Positions 8,501 to 17,149 of a DNA stretch of 48,899 bases are shown here, one piece after another (positions within the stretch are counted from its first letter, which is position 1; each line of letters begins with the position of its first letter). This stretch comes from Planctomycetota bacterium. GTDB lineage: Bacteria > Planctomycetota > JAJSAM01 > JAJVHW01. A program made the translations under genes and the position numbers. The DNA lies in the NCBI GenBank assembly GCA_021776825.1, contig JAJFFG010000125.1:1-48899 (forward strand). The letters run 5' to 3'. The notes under the pieces were generated by a model. It saw nothing but the letters and a program-made list of their open reading frames with translations, was not told the origin of the DNA and did not search any database.

Positions 8501-8649
8501 CGAACCTGCCCGAAGTGCCGGCCGGCACCGTGCGACTCGCTCGCTTCGATCCGGACCGCCCCGACCCCGACCCGATGACGTGGCGTGTGCTCCGCGAGGT
8601 CGTCGTCCCGCGCGGCGGCACCCTCGAGTTGGCACTCGACGTCGAGTAG
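5527..8649 (+). CDS. ECF sigma factor fused to a membrane anchor and CarboxypepD-regulatory-like repeats
   Basis: A 1040-residue fusion. Residues ~10-75 are sigma-70 region 2 (DAATADDLVQETWLAAL, PLRPWLAGVVRNLVRHRRR). Residues ~115-170 are region 4 (ALDEPFRATVLLRYFEGLS, then a helix-turn-helix with GVPAGTVRWRLKRALD). A single hydrophobic segment (LLLGGTAAVVAIALAAV) lies at ~218-238. The rest is predicted to lie outside the membrane and contains repeated beta-sandwich modules of the carboxypeptidase regulatory-like type. Each opens with a G-x-V strand: SIEGRALDRHGNPLSG (~303), SVIGRVVGTDGRPMAD (~388), VIEGRVIAPDGTPLPD (~493), GLSGRVTADDTPVDGA (~667), SIEGRVFAE (~767), RLVGQVTRDGDPAAG (~864). 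It has no adjacent anti-sigma gene. It could be a self-contained membrane-tethered sigma factor controlled by its outer domain; that mechanism is inferred. The start is the first ATG after the intergenic repeat. Confidence 0.85.
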   Translation: MSIDDRADPTRPMSPARPEDLLAHAAWVRGVAFALVRDAATADDLVQETWLAALRRPPEGGRPLRPWLAGVVRNLVRHRRRGEARRGQREEVVAERRSADALPTPDELAERLETQQRLTAHVNALDEPFRATVLLRYFEGLSAAEMARRDGVPAGTVRWRLKRALDLLRERLDAEYDGDRRAWVLALVPIATPDASSGTAAGSGSVAAAVQGVVAMGLGAKLLLGGTAAVVAIALAAVTMDGVFGGPDEVAPETPVEVAYRPEAVAPRVRVQVPTITDAADVATESPAADSTNGPPHTRPPASIEGRALDRHGNPLSGVLVRAADFGRVEVTTDEDGTFRLEFTLPDGARSESVRLTAPGYATRSTEVPVARDETSYAGDIELAPGGSVIGRVVGTDGRPMADAWVGISDDRDLGTPYGMRRRMRSPSLYRGSKTRTATDGSFRLAGVPAGTRRIWTGYDNHLSTLSGPIDVRAGLEGFGVELVLERLADEDVIEGRVIAPDGTPLPDADLEYSYSASFGQSGGGSMSLEQDGSFRIVLFAPATYRLTASDPSNRWGGVSLGDVEGGMRDIVLRLPENRYVELHVADRGGAPAGAFNVMTNDPEHGTLFDRSSVSPEQGGVARVRVPAQPFHIEVEADGFDTGRLGPLDPNAVPDVLRIELDALPGLSGRVTADDTPVDGARVSLHPVLRDGDRWTHNGFDTRWNPTPVARTTTDPDGAYHMTVRDADQYVLRVEHDGRAPWESAPFAHEPGIGRSDLDAQLRVGGSIEGRVFAESSRSPAGTIVGISRGDGHPISRRVGPDGQFRFGHLTPGEWEVRRLDDDIVAGTSSTTMIRGSFRADWSCTVHDGAVTHHDLGSVTDVGARLVGQVTRDGDPAAGWTLALLELTGGMTSSDTVQQVDRNGAVAIRAEKPGEYRGLVRSNTSRLSLLREMSLPTGETAFDLDVPLGAVNVTGAPWNGGDTSRPDLALVWIGPDAWMGLVPIVADEDGVANLPEVPAGTVRLARFDPDRPDPDPMTWRVLREVVVPRGGTLELALDVE

Positions 8650-8892
8650 GTAGCCCGGGTTGTTCACGAGGGTGCCACGCGATCGCGGCGAGATCGAGGC
8701 TCAGCGTGGGGTTCACGCCGTTGCGTATCGGGAACGCACGAGGCACGGTGTCCTGGCGGATCCGAGTGTGTGAGATCTCGTGCCGGCGACGCGCATGCAC
8801 CCTCTAGATGCGGTTGTGAAGCGGCGCCGGGGCGGGAGATCGCGTGCTCGGGAACGCCAGGCGTGGCGTCCTCGTGAACGATGCGAGCTAGC
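8649..8892. mobile_element. MITE-like terminal-inverted-repeat element, copy 1
   Basis: A 244-bp non-coding element bounded by ~28-bp imperfect terminal inverted repeats at 8649-8676 and 8865-8892, sharing TAGC and the core GTTCACGAGG (or its complement). The interior is about 80% identical by eye to the reverse complement of 26563-26821, for example the shared blocks GGTTCACGCCG, TGCGTATCGGGAACGCAC and GGCGCCGGGGCGGGAGATCG. It exactly fills the gap between two convergent genes. The minus-strand gene's TAG (8888-8890) lies inside the right repeat. No transposase is encoded, so it would be a non-autonomous element. Confidence 0.75.
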
Positions 8893-11800
8893 GCCGAACG
8901 CCGAGCTTCTTCATGCGAGAGCGCAGCGTCGACGGGCTCAGACCGAGACGCTCTGCGGCTCCGTGGGGGCCCTCGACCTTCCATCCGGTCGCGACGAGCA
9001 CCTCGGTGATGTGCTGACGCTGCATCTCGTCCAGCGTCCGCTGCTCTTCCGAGCGAGTCATCTCCGGTGAGTCCTGGGCGCGGCGGGCCGCGGGCAGCGC
9101 GTCGACGTGGTCGAGCACGGGTCCGTCCGAGAGGATGACGGCTCGCTCGACGAAGTTGCGTAGCTCGCGCACGTTGCCCGGCCAGTCGTAGGTCTTCATC
9201 CACGCGAGCGCTGCTGGCCCGATGCCGTCGAAGCGCTTTCCGATCCGACGCTCCATGCCACGGAGGAAGTGCGTTGCGAGCTCGGGGACGTCCTCGCCTC
9301 GCTCTCGCAGTGGCGCGACAGTGATGGGGAAGACGTTGAGTCGGTAGTACAGATCGTTGCGGAAGCGACCCTCGGCGACGGCCGTCTCGAGGTCGCGATT
9401 CGTCGCGGCGATCACGCGAACGTCGACGCTGATCGACTCACTGCTGCCGACGCGCTCAAACTCCTGTTCCTGCAGCACGCGCAGCAGTTTGGACTGCGAC
9501 TCGAGCGGCAGTTCGCCGACTTCGTCCAGGAAGATGGTCCCGCCGTCGGCGACCTCGAAGCGCCCCTTACGCTGCGCGTCCGCGCCGGTGAACGCACCGC
9601 GCTCGTGGCCGAACAGTTCGCTCTCGATCAGCCCCGCCGCCACGACCGCGCAGTTGACCTTCACCATCGTCCGTCCCGCGCGCCCACTGAGTTCGTGTAG
9701 AGCCGCCGCGACGAGCTCCTTTCCGGTGCCAGTCTCGCCAACGATGATGACGGTCGTGTCCGTCGGCGCCACGCGGCGGATCGTCGCCAGCATCTCCTGC
9801 ACGACCGGGCTGGAGCCGACGATGCCCCCGTCGCCGCCGCGCTCGATGCGCAGTTCCTCCTGCAGGACAACGTTCTCCGCCTGCAGGCGATCTCGGAGAC
9901 GCTCGACCTCGGCCAGCGCCGCCCGCAGCTGCTCCTCGGCCTGCTTGCGAATCGTGATGTCGCGCGCCACGGTGAGGAAGCACGGCTCGCCGCCGACCTC
10001 GATCAGCTCGATCGAGAGATCTGCGACGCCGAGGCGCCCCGTGCGATGCCGGATGTCGACCTCCATTCGGTTCACTCGGCCGTTCATGTCGAGGGTCGCC
10101 AGCATCTCCCCGCGCTCCTCCGGCCGCTGCCACATCCCGAGATCGACGGTGCTCCGCCCGACGGCCTCGTCTCTCGTGTGCCCGAACATCTCCTCGAAGC
10201 CCGCGTTCACCTCGATCATGCGATGGTCGCGGCGCGAGCTGATCGCAATCGCGTCCGGCGAGGCGAAGAATGCCGCCGAGAACTTCGCCTCCGAGAGCTT
10301 CAGCGCGTCGAGCAGCAGCCGCCGCTCGCTCGCGTTGCGCACAATCCCGGTGAACAGACGCCGTCCGTCGGCATCCGCATACGCGCCGAAGGCGACCTCC
10401 ACGGGAAACGTGCTTCCGTCGGCATGCAGCGCGACGAGCTCCATCCCGGGCCAGTCCATGCTGCGCTCGCCGGTCGTGCAGAACCGATCCGGACCCGTGT
10501 GATGCCGATCGCGAGCGTCCTCCGGGATGAGGCGCGTGATCGGAGTCCCGACGAGGTCCTCGATGGCGTAGCCGAACATCGCCGCCGCCGGGTTGGCGAA
10601 GTGGATGATGCTGTCTGAGTCGATCGTGAGGATCGCGTCGCTCGCCGTCTCGGCGATCACGCGGTAGCGCAGTTCGCTCGTCGCCAGGCCGCGGCGCGCC
10701 TCCTGCAGCGGCGATACGTCAAGCATCATGTGCACCACCACCCGCTCGCCGTCGTCACTCACGAGCGGGAACGTCGAAACCAGGGCCTGGCCGGTGGAGC
10801 CGTCCTTGCGCAGGAACGTCCGCTCCGCCGACTCCCTCGGCGTGCCAGTTCGGTCGACCTCCTCGAGGATCTCGGCATAGAGAGCGTGATTGCGCGGAGG
10901 AACCACGAGCTCGGTCATGGGACGCCCGCGCGCCTCGTCCGCGGACCAGCCCGTCACGACCTCGGCGGCCCGGTTCCACTGCTGGACCGTGCCGCGGACG
11001 TCGACGACGACGACGGGCACGTTGGGCGTGTTCTCGACGATCGCCGCTTGGCGCGCCGCGCTGCGCCGTGCGGCGCGCTCCGTAGCGTGCCGCGCCTCGG
11101 CGCGCGCCTGGGCGAGCTCGGAGCGAGCGCGCGCATCCGCGAGCCGCATCGACGCGAGGAGTTCGAACTGTGTGCGGTCTGCCTCCCGTCCACGGCTGAG
11201 ACGCTCGTACGCCGCATCCATCTCCCCGAGCGCCGCGTGGCTCCGAGCGGCGAGGAGGTGCCGCTCCGCCAAATCCGCGCCGAAGTCGCGGACCGCCCCG
11301 TGGCGTTCGGCTCGCTCTACGTCCTCCAGCGCACGGCGCGGGTCGCCGAGTTCCAGGTGCACCGACGCCAGCTGGAGGGACGCCTGCACCCGGGCGCTCT
11401 CGACGCCGAACGTCGCTCCTAGCTCCTGCGCGGCAGTGGCGTGTTCGAGCGCAGCCGTCAGGCCTCCCTCACGCCGGGCGATGGTGCTCAGGACGAGCCG
11501 TGCATTGAACTCCCGCACGGCATCCCCGACATCCGTCGCGAGGGCCAGACACCGCGTTGCGCTCTCGCGCGCGGCCGCCAGATCCCCCATCTGCTCCTGG
11601 ATACTCGCCACCACCGACAGGAGGACGCACTCGCGCGTCCGAACGCCGAGTTCGCGCCAGACCGCCAGGCTCTCGCGGGCATACGGGAGCGCCTCCGACG
11701 CCGCACCGGCGGAGCAGAGCAGCGACGCGACGAGGTACGCGCCGTGGGCCTCGTTGGCCGGACTCTCGAGCGTGCGCCATTCGGCGAGCCCCGCGAGAGC

Positions 11801-12559
11801 CACCTCGAGCGCATTAGCAGGGCGGTCTGCGGACATCAGCGCCATCGAACGAACGCCCAGTGCCCGCGCCCGCATCGCCCGGTCGACGTGCGCCTCAGCC
11901 AGCGCGAGAGCGTCGTCCGCAGCGCAGAGCGCCTGCGCGTGCTCCGTCGTCGCCAGCAGACCCGCTACGAGACCTTCGAGCGCGTCGAATTCGATCTCCG
12001 GCTCGTCGAGTTCGCGCGCGATCGCGCGCGCCTCGGAGAAGCGCTCGTTCCCGCCCAACACATCGCCTGACTGATGCGACGTCTGGGCAGCACCGACGAG
12101 CAGGTGCGCCAGTCCGACCGTGCCGTCGTGGTCACGCCGCTGTTTGGCGAGCGCCTCCTGAAGCAGCGCGTGAGCCTCCGGCACACGACCGAACTCCGCG
12201 AGCGCCCGGGCGTAGCAGCGGGCGGCGCGTGCCGCCAGATCGGGCAGCCCGAGGCGGCCCGCCACATCGACGACGGCGTGGGAATCGCGCAGCGTGGCCG
12301 CAGTGTCGCCGGCCTGGAACCGCAGCCGCGCGCGGGCGAGGGTTGCCCGCGCCCAGGTCACGGTCACCGCTGGATCGCTCGCCGCGGCGCCGCCGAGGCC
12401 CTCCGCGATCTCCAGCGCCTCGTCCGCCCGCGCGGCACTCGGGCCCGGCCGTGAGTACAACTCGCGCAGCGCGAGCTCGACGAGGATCGCTGCCCGCTCC
12501 AGGCCCTCTACGTGTTCGAGGCGGTGCTCGAGGCTCGACGGCCGCACGACGTCGGTCAC
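8888..12559 (-). CDS. TPR/triple-PAS sigma54-dependent transcriptional activator
   Basis: A 1223-residue enhancer-binding-type protein. Residues ~20-470 form an alpha-helical TPR-like array. PAS modules follow at ~505-620 (PVVVVDVRGTVQQWNRAAEV), ~626-745 (DAILTIDSDSIIHFANPAAA) and ~758-870 (DAIAISSRRDHRMIEVNAGF), then a coiled coil. The AAA+ sigma54-interaction domain covers ~925-1150, with Walker A GETGTGKE (~941), the GAFTGA loop (~990) that contacts sigma54, and Walker B GGTIFLDEVGELP. The Fis-type helix-turn-helix closes the protein (HGAAERLGLSPSTLRSRMKKLG). A GTG at 12559 follows AAGGAGG; an upstream GTG at 12604 is the alternative start. No receiver domain is present, so input probably comes through the TPR or PAS part. 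Target promoters are unknown. The stop codon lies in the inverted repeat of the adjacent mobile element. Confidence 0.87.
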   Translation of the reverse strand: MTDVVRPSSLEHRLEHVEGLERAAILVELALRELYSRPGPSAARADEALEIAEGLGGAAASDPAVTVTWARATLARARLRFQAGDTAATLRDSHAVVDVAGRLGLPDLAARAARCYARALAEFGRVPEAHALLQEALAKQRRDHDGTVGLAHLLVGAAQTSHQSGDVLGGNERFSEARAIARELDEPEIEFDALEGLVAGLLATTEHAQALCAADDALALAEAHVDRAMRARALGVRSMALMSADRPANALEVALAGLAEWRTLESPANEAHGAYLVASLLCSAGAASEALPYARESLAVWRELGVRTRECVLLSVVASIQEQMGDLAAARESATRCLALATDVGDAVREFNARLVLSTIARREGGLTAALEHATAAQELGATFGVESARVQASLQLASVHLELGDPRRALEDVERAERHGAVRDFGADLAERHLLAARSHAALGEMDAAYERLSRGREADRTQFELLASMRLADARARSELAQARAEARHATERAARRSAARQAAIVENTPNVPVVVVDVRGTVQQWNRAAEVVTGWSADEARGRPMTELVVPPRNHALYAEILEEVDRTGTPRESAERTFLRKDGSTGQALVSTFPLVSDDGERVVVHMMLDVSPLQEARRGLATSELRYRVIAETASDAILTIDSDSIIHFANPAAAMFGYAIEDLVGTPITRLIPEDARDRHHTGPDRFCTTGERSMDWPGMELVALHADGSTFPVEVAFGAYADADGRRLFTGIVRNASERRLLLDALKLSEAKFSAAFFASPDAIAISSRRDHRMIEVNAGFEEMFGHTRDEAVGRSTVDLGMWQRPEERGEMLATLDMNGRVNRMEVDIRHRTGRLGVADLSIELIEVGGEPCFLTVARDITIRKQAEEQLRAALAEVERLRDRLQAENVVLQEELRIERGGDGGIVGSSPVVQEMLATIRRVAPTDTTVIIVGETGTGKELVAAALHELSGRAGRTMVKVNCAVVAAGLIESELFGHERGAFTGADAQRKGRFEVADGGTIFLDEVGELPLESQSKLLRVLQEQEFERVGSSESISVDVRVIAATNRDLETAVAEGRFRNDLYYRLNVFPITVAPLRERGEDVPELATHFLRGMERRIGKRFDGIGPAALAWMKTYDWPGNVRELRNFVERAVILSDGPVLDHVDALPAARRAQDSPEMTRSEEQRTLDEMQRQHITEVLVATGWKVEGPHGAAERLGLSPSTLRSRMKKLGVRR

Positions 12560-12792
12560 GCCCCTCCTTCCCACGCTCCACCGCGCACTAGACGGCGACG
12601 ACACAGCAGATCTCGCGCACCGAGCACATCCCGGTGCATGTCAGGGTCCGAGGACCATCGCCGCAGTGAGTCTAACGGAAGCCCGGTGCGAGTCGACGTG
12701 CCCCGCTGCGACTCGGAGTGGCGCCGTGCCGTGAACAGTTCCAGTCGGCGGTGACAGCCGGCTCGACGGTGCCGACCTCCCGACCATCGGCG

Positions 12793-12838
12793 GCCCCCAC
12801 TCGAAGGAGCGGACGGTTGGGAGGGTCGAACGTGACAT
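12793..12838 (+). repeat. Dispersed ~45-bp intergenic repeat, copy B, in a divergent promoter region
   Basis: CCCCCAC, then GAAGGAGCGGACGG, GGGAGG, then CGAACGTGACATCG, matching copies A and C in order and spacing. It lies in the 310-bp gap between the divergent sigma54-activator and kinase genes, 32 bases before the kinase ATG. I see no gene in the rest of the gap. Confidence 0.55.
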
Positions 12839-12869
12839 CGCCAACGCAACAGTCGCTACGCTGAGCGCG

Positions 12870-13904
<1,035 letters not shown>

Positions 13905-14021
13905 TCAGCGTCTGCACACGGGTGCGTGTCGTCGCGAGAACGCGCTCGGACTTCACAACGTGCGGACGACCCTGCAAGATCAGCCTTTCTGCCGCGTCCG
14001 ACAGGGAGAGGGGATGCACCA

Positions 14022-15093
14022 ATGAGCTGGAACGAGACCGCCCGCCTGACGGCGCGTATCGCGTTGTTCGTCGTCATGCTGGCGCTCGTCCCGGGCAGTT
14101 CGCTCGCGGGCGACGAAGCGACCACCGTTCGTGAGGGCGAGCACTTCCGCATCACGTGCCACTTCGAGAACGCCACGATGGCCGACCTGGCGCTCGAGGC
14201 GGCCGAGGGCGCCTGGGATCGCACGACGCCTCGCGTTCGGGGGCGGAAGGCGAAGCCGCTGAAGGAGCTGATCGACCTCCACGTCTACCGCAACCGCGAG
14301 GACTACATGTTCGGCCTGAAGAAGCTCGCAGACCGCCACCAGCTACCCAGCGCCGAGGCGATCTTCACCACGGATCTCGGCAAGCTACGCGAGTCCGATC
14401 GCTATGCGACCTGGTGGTTGTTCTATCGCTTCCTCTCGACTCAAACGCACGCCGCGCGTCTTCGGAAGCTGCTCGCGAAGGTCCGTTCGCAGGGCGGCGG
14501 ATCGACGTACGGCAAGCGACTCTTCGAGCACGCCGAGAAGACGTGGGGCAAGAAAGGGATGACCTCGCTCGACACGGGATTCCGCAAGTACGTCGCGTCG
14601 CGCAAGCCGGTGTGGGACCAGGCCATTCGCACGATGGGCATCCAAGGAACAACATGGACGCAGATGGCGTACGACACCAGCAACGCGATCTGCTGGCAGA
14701 CTCGATCCGTCGGATCGTCGACCTACACGCTCAGCGGCTCGGTCGAGGTGCTGCCGGCGAAGGCCACGCAGATGGAATGTCCTGCTCGGGCGCAATGACG
14801 ACGGCTTCGTCAGCGTCGCGCTCTCCGCTGGCAAGGGGATCTACATCTTCGACTTCCGTGCGAAGTCGAACGAGTGGAAGAACGTCGGCTGGATGGAGGC
14901 GCCGCAGCTCGTGGTCGGCGAGGAGGTGCCGTTCAGCATCCGGATCGAGAAGCAGCACATCTTCCTGAAGATCGGTGACGGCGACGAGCTGAGCTGGAGC
15001 CTCGGCAAACGCCGTATGGGCGGTGCGTGGGGCGTCGGAGCGCAGAAGAACTCGGCCGGGATCTGGCGCGACGTCACGCTGACGAAGAAGTAG
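14022..15093 (+). pseudogene. Exported protein of unknown family, broken by a single-base frameshift
   Basis: The first part (14022-14798, 258 residues) starts with a signal peptide (IALFVVMLALVPGSSLAGDE) after an AGGGAGAGGGG ribosome-binding site. Its middle holds a helical region (FGLKKLADRHQ, WLFYRFLSTQ) that resembles exported DUF1570-type or peptidase-like domains, but I cannot name it. Around 14770-14785 the reading should pass into the next frame: ...SVEVLPAKATQ continues as WNVLLGRNDDGFVSVALSAG and so on to the stop at 15093. Removal of one base near 14781 restores one ~356-residue protein with a C-terminal beta-sandwich resembling concanavalin-type (DUF1080-like) domains. It is either a recent pseudogene or a sequencing or assembly error. 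Confidence 0.7.
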
Positions 15094-15139
15094 CGGAACG
15101 CGACCGACGACCTCGGGCACGGGCCGCTACAAGGACAGC

Positions 15140-15901
15140 ATGCGTATCGAGCTGCACGGCCCCGATCGACTCCGCGCGGCGCCTCTGTTCGCCGGGCTGC
15201 CGGGGGCGCATGCGATCGTCTCAGCCGGACTGTCCGGAGAGTTCGGACAGCTTTGGGTCGACGACGTCGACCGGCCGTCGGTCGCGCATCTGCATCTCGA
15301 CTTCCACTTCCTTGGCGGCGCTGCCGAGAGCGCGGCCGCGCCGGAGTTCGCAAGCGCGATCCTGCGTCCGAGCGGGCTGATGATGCCCACCGACTGGACG
15401 CCGATCCTGCGCGAGATTCACGGCGACGCGTTCGGTGACTACGAACGTGTCTCGTTTGGCGAGGCATCGTTCGATCGCGCGCAGCTCCGCCGCTTCACGG
15501 AAGCGCTGCCCGTGGGCTACACGCTGCAACGCGTGCCGCTCGACCTGTTCGAACGCTTCACGGCCTTCGAGTACGACCTGACGCGCAACTTCCGGGATGC
15601 GGCTCACTTCATCGACGCCGGCTTCGGATTCGCCGTGCTCTACCACGACGAGATCGTTGCCGGCTGTTCGAGCTTCACGTTGTGGGACGGCCTGGCCGAG
15701 GTCGAGATCGACACCGCCGCAGAGCACCGCCGTCGCGGCCTGGCGCTCGCGACCGGCGCGGCGTTGGTGCTCCACTGCCTCGATCATGGACTGACGCCCT
15801 GCTGGGACGCCGCCAACCCCGAGTCCGCTGCACTGGCCACACGGCTCGGGTTCACGCAGCCGTTGCGCTATCGCGCGTGGTTCCTGCGCAAGCCGGCGTA
15901 G
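15140..15901 (+). CDS. GNAT-family acetyltransferase
   Basis: A 253-residue protein of the GNAT superfamily, resembling the two-part GNAT_acetyltran type (PF12746-like). The C-terminal half has the acetyl-CoA site: EVEIDTAAEHRRRGLALATGAALV, where HRRRGLA is the Q/RxxGxA phosphate-binding loop (~195-202). NPESAALATRLGF follows, the usual 'N..S..A..LGF' helix near the end. The substrate is unknown. The start is the first ATG after the frameshifted gene, 46 bases away. Confidence 0.8.
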   Translation: MRIELHGPDRLRAAPLFAGLPGAHAIVSAGLSGEFGQLWVDDVDRPSVAHLHLDFHFLGGAAESAAAPEFASAILRPSGLMMPTDWTPILREIHGDAFGDYERVSFGEASFDRAQLRRFTEALPVGYTLQRVPLDLFERFTAFEYDLTRNFRDAAHFIDAGFGFAVLYHDEIVAGCSSFTLWDGLAEVEIDTAAEHRRRGLALATGAALVLHCLDHGLTPCWDAANPESAALATRLGFTQPLRYRAWFLRKPA

Positions 15902-15912
15902 CGGCCGCCCAG

Positions 15913-15987
15913 TTTCCCGCACGGGTGCTTCCCGCACGGGGTTTCTCGCACGGGGTTTCTCGCGCTGGGTTTCTCGCGCTGGGCCTG
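15913..15987. repeat. 14-15-bp tandem repeat, five copies
   Basis: Five successive units of the type TTCCCGCACGGGTGC and TCTCGCACGGGGTT, drifting to TCTCGCGCTGGGTT, lie directly after the acetyltransferase stop. Each early unit contains a small CCCGCACGGG self-complementary core. Confidence 0.75.
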
Positions 15988-16065
15988 TAACCGGCCGGCG
16001 TCTGCGGCATCGAAGAGGGCGGAGCGGTCGATCGACCGCCGACGATGCGACGCGAGGGGGTCCCG

Positions 16066-16704
16066 ATGAGCAACGCCACAGCGCTTCCACTGACCGTGCT
16101 TCCGACGATGTCCGTCGTTCCCGACACGTTCGACGAGTGCTCCGAGGAACAGGTGCGCAGCGGCGTCGCGACACAGTACGCGGGACTGCTGCGGGTGGCG
16201 CGGCGCCTGGCGGGGAACGTGGCCGACGCCGAGGACCTTGTCCAGGAGACGTGCCTTCGCGCGCTGCGCTTCGCCGATCGGCTGCGGCCCGGATCGAATG
16301 TCGCTGCTTGGCTCCACACGATCTTGCGCAACACGGCCATCAACCACTTCCGCGCAAAGCGGTGGCGGACGATGACGGTGCGAGCCGACGACTCCAGTGC
16401 GTACTTCTGCGCGGTCCCTGCGCGCGGTTCCGACGCGATGCCCGTGACGGCATCCGACTTCTCGGACCGACGCGAGGAGTTCGACGGCGTGCTCCACGAC
16501 GCCATCACGTCGCTGCCCGATGTGTTCCGTGACGTGCTGCTGCTGTCGGTTCTCGAGGGCCGTCGTCACGACGACATCGCACGCATCCTCGAGATCCCCC
16601 GTGGCACGGCGATGTCGCGTCTGTTCCGCGCTCGCAAGGCGCTCCGCGCGGCGCTCACGGCCAGCGAGTTGTCTCGCGGACCGCAGCGCGACGCCGCGGC
16701 GTAG
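16066..16704 (+). CDS. RNA polymerase sigma factor, ECF type
   Basis: A 212-residue ECF sigma factor. Region 2 includes LLRVARRLAGNVADAEDLVQ and then AAWLHTILRNTAINHFR, the -10 recognition helix. Region 4 includes AITSLPDVFRDVLLLSVLEG and the helix-turn-helix HDDIARILEIPRGTAMSRLF. A 25-residue N-terminal extension rich in Thr and Val precedes region 2. The ATG at 16066 is preceded by GAGGGGG at good spacing; the ATG at 16045 lacks one. It ends 22 bases from the convergent anti-sigma-like gene. That gene is coupled to a different sigma factor, so the cognate anti-sigma here is unclear. Confidence 0.87.
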   Translation: MSNATALPLTVLPTMSVVPDTFDECSEEQVRSGVATQYAGLLRVARRLAGNVADAEDLVQETCLRALRFADRLRPGSNVAAWLHTILRNTAINHFRAKRWRTMTVRADDSSAYFCAVPARGSDAMPVTASDFSDRREEFDGVLHDAITSLPDVFRDVLLLSVLEGRRHDDIARILEIPRGTAMSRLFRARKALRAALTASELSRGPQRDAAA

Positions 16705-16726
16705 TCCAACTCTGCTCCGCGCGTCG

Positions 16727-17149
16727 CTACGCGCGGTTGTCGTCGCGCTGGGAATCGAGGATCGCCGCGCGGAGCCGCTCGGGGATCGACGGGAGACCCC
16801 CGGCAGCGGAGTCGCGCGCTGCGGCAACCGTCTGGCGATAGCTCTCGAGGTACGCCACGCACTCCGGACAGACGCTCATGTGCCGATCGAACACCGCGCG
16901 CTGGTCTGCCGGCAGCGTCCCGTCGACGTAGTCGTCGAGGAAGTCCGCGAGCTCACGGCAGGACGACTCGTGGGCGATCTTCCACAGCCGGCCGCACTCG
17001 TCGCACCACGCGGCGTGCGCCTCGACGGCGCGGACCGTTGCCGGCGTCGCCTCTTCGTTCAGGACGGAGAGGAGTCGCGCATGCAGGCCGGCGCAATCGA
17101 GCGCGAGATCGTCGTCGTTCCCCGGGCTGTCGATCACGTGATCCTCCAT
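16727..17149 (-). CDS. Zinc-finger anti-sigma factor-like protein
   Basis: A 140-residue cytoplasmic protein with two putative zinc-type motifs: AHAAWCDECGRLW (HxxxCxxC, ~45-57) and FDRHMSVCPECVAYL (HxxxCxxC, ~88-102). The second follows CRELADFLDDYVDGTL, the classic start of a zf-HC2 anti-sigma domain. No transmembrane segment is visible, so it would be a soluble anti-sigma factor. Its ATG overlaps the stop codon of the upstream sigma gene by one base (TGATG), a strong sign that the two work as a pair. ZAS-type anti-sigma factors bind and silence the coupled sigma factor, often until oxidation or zinc loss. Confidence 0.8.
   Translation of the reverse strand: MEDHVIDSPGNDDDLALDCAGLHARLLSVLNEEATPATVRAVEAHAAWCDECGRLWKIAHESSCRELADFLDDYVDGTLPADQRAVFDRHMSVCPECVAYLESYRQTVAAARDSAAGGLPSIPERLRAAILDSQRDDNRA

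Noticed and set aside
8664..8892. Protein-like readings (ARIVHEDATP..., RQDTV.RAFPIR) inside the inverted-repeat element
   Set aside because: Both copies share them only because the DNA is similar. No consistent start, frame or full-length protein is present.
12605..12869. Small genes in the divergent gap
   Set aside because: Short open frames on both strands have shadow composition and no ribosome-binding sites. Only the dispersed repeat is supported.
15902..15990. CRISPR array
   Set aside because: The 14-15-bp units are contiguous without spacers, so it is a simple tandem repeat. No cas gene is in the window.
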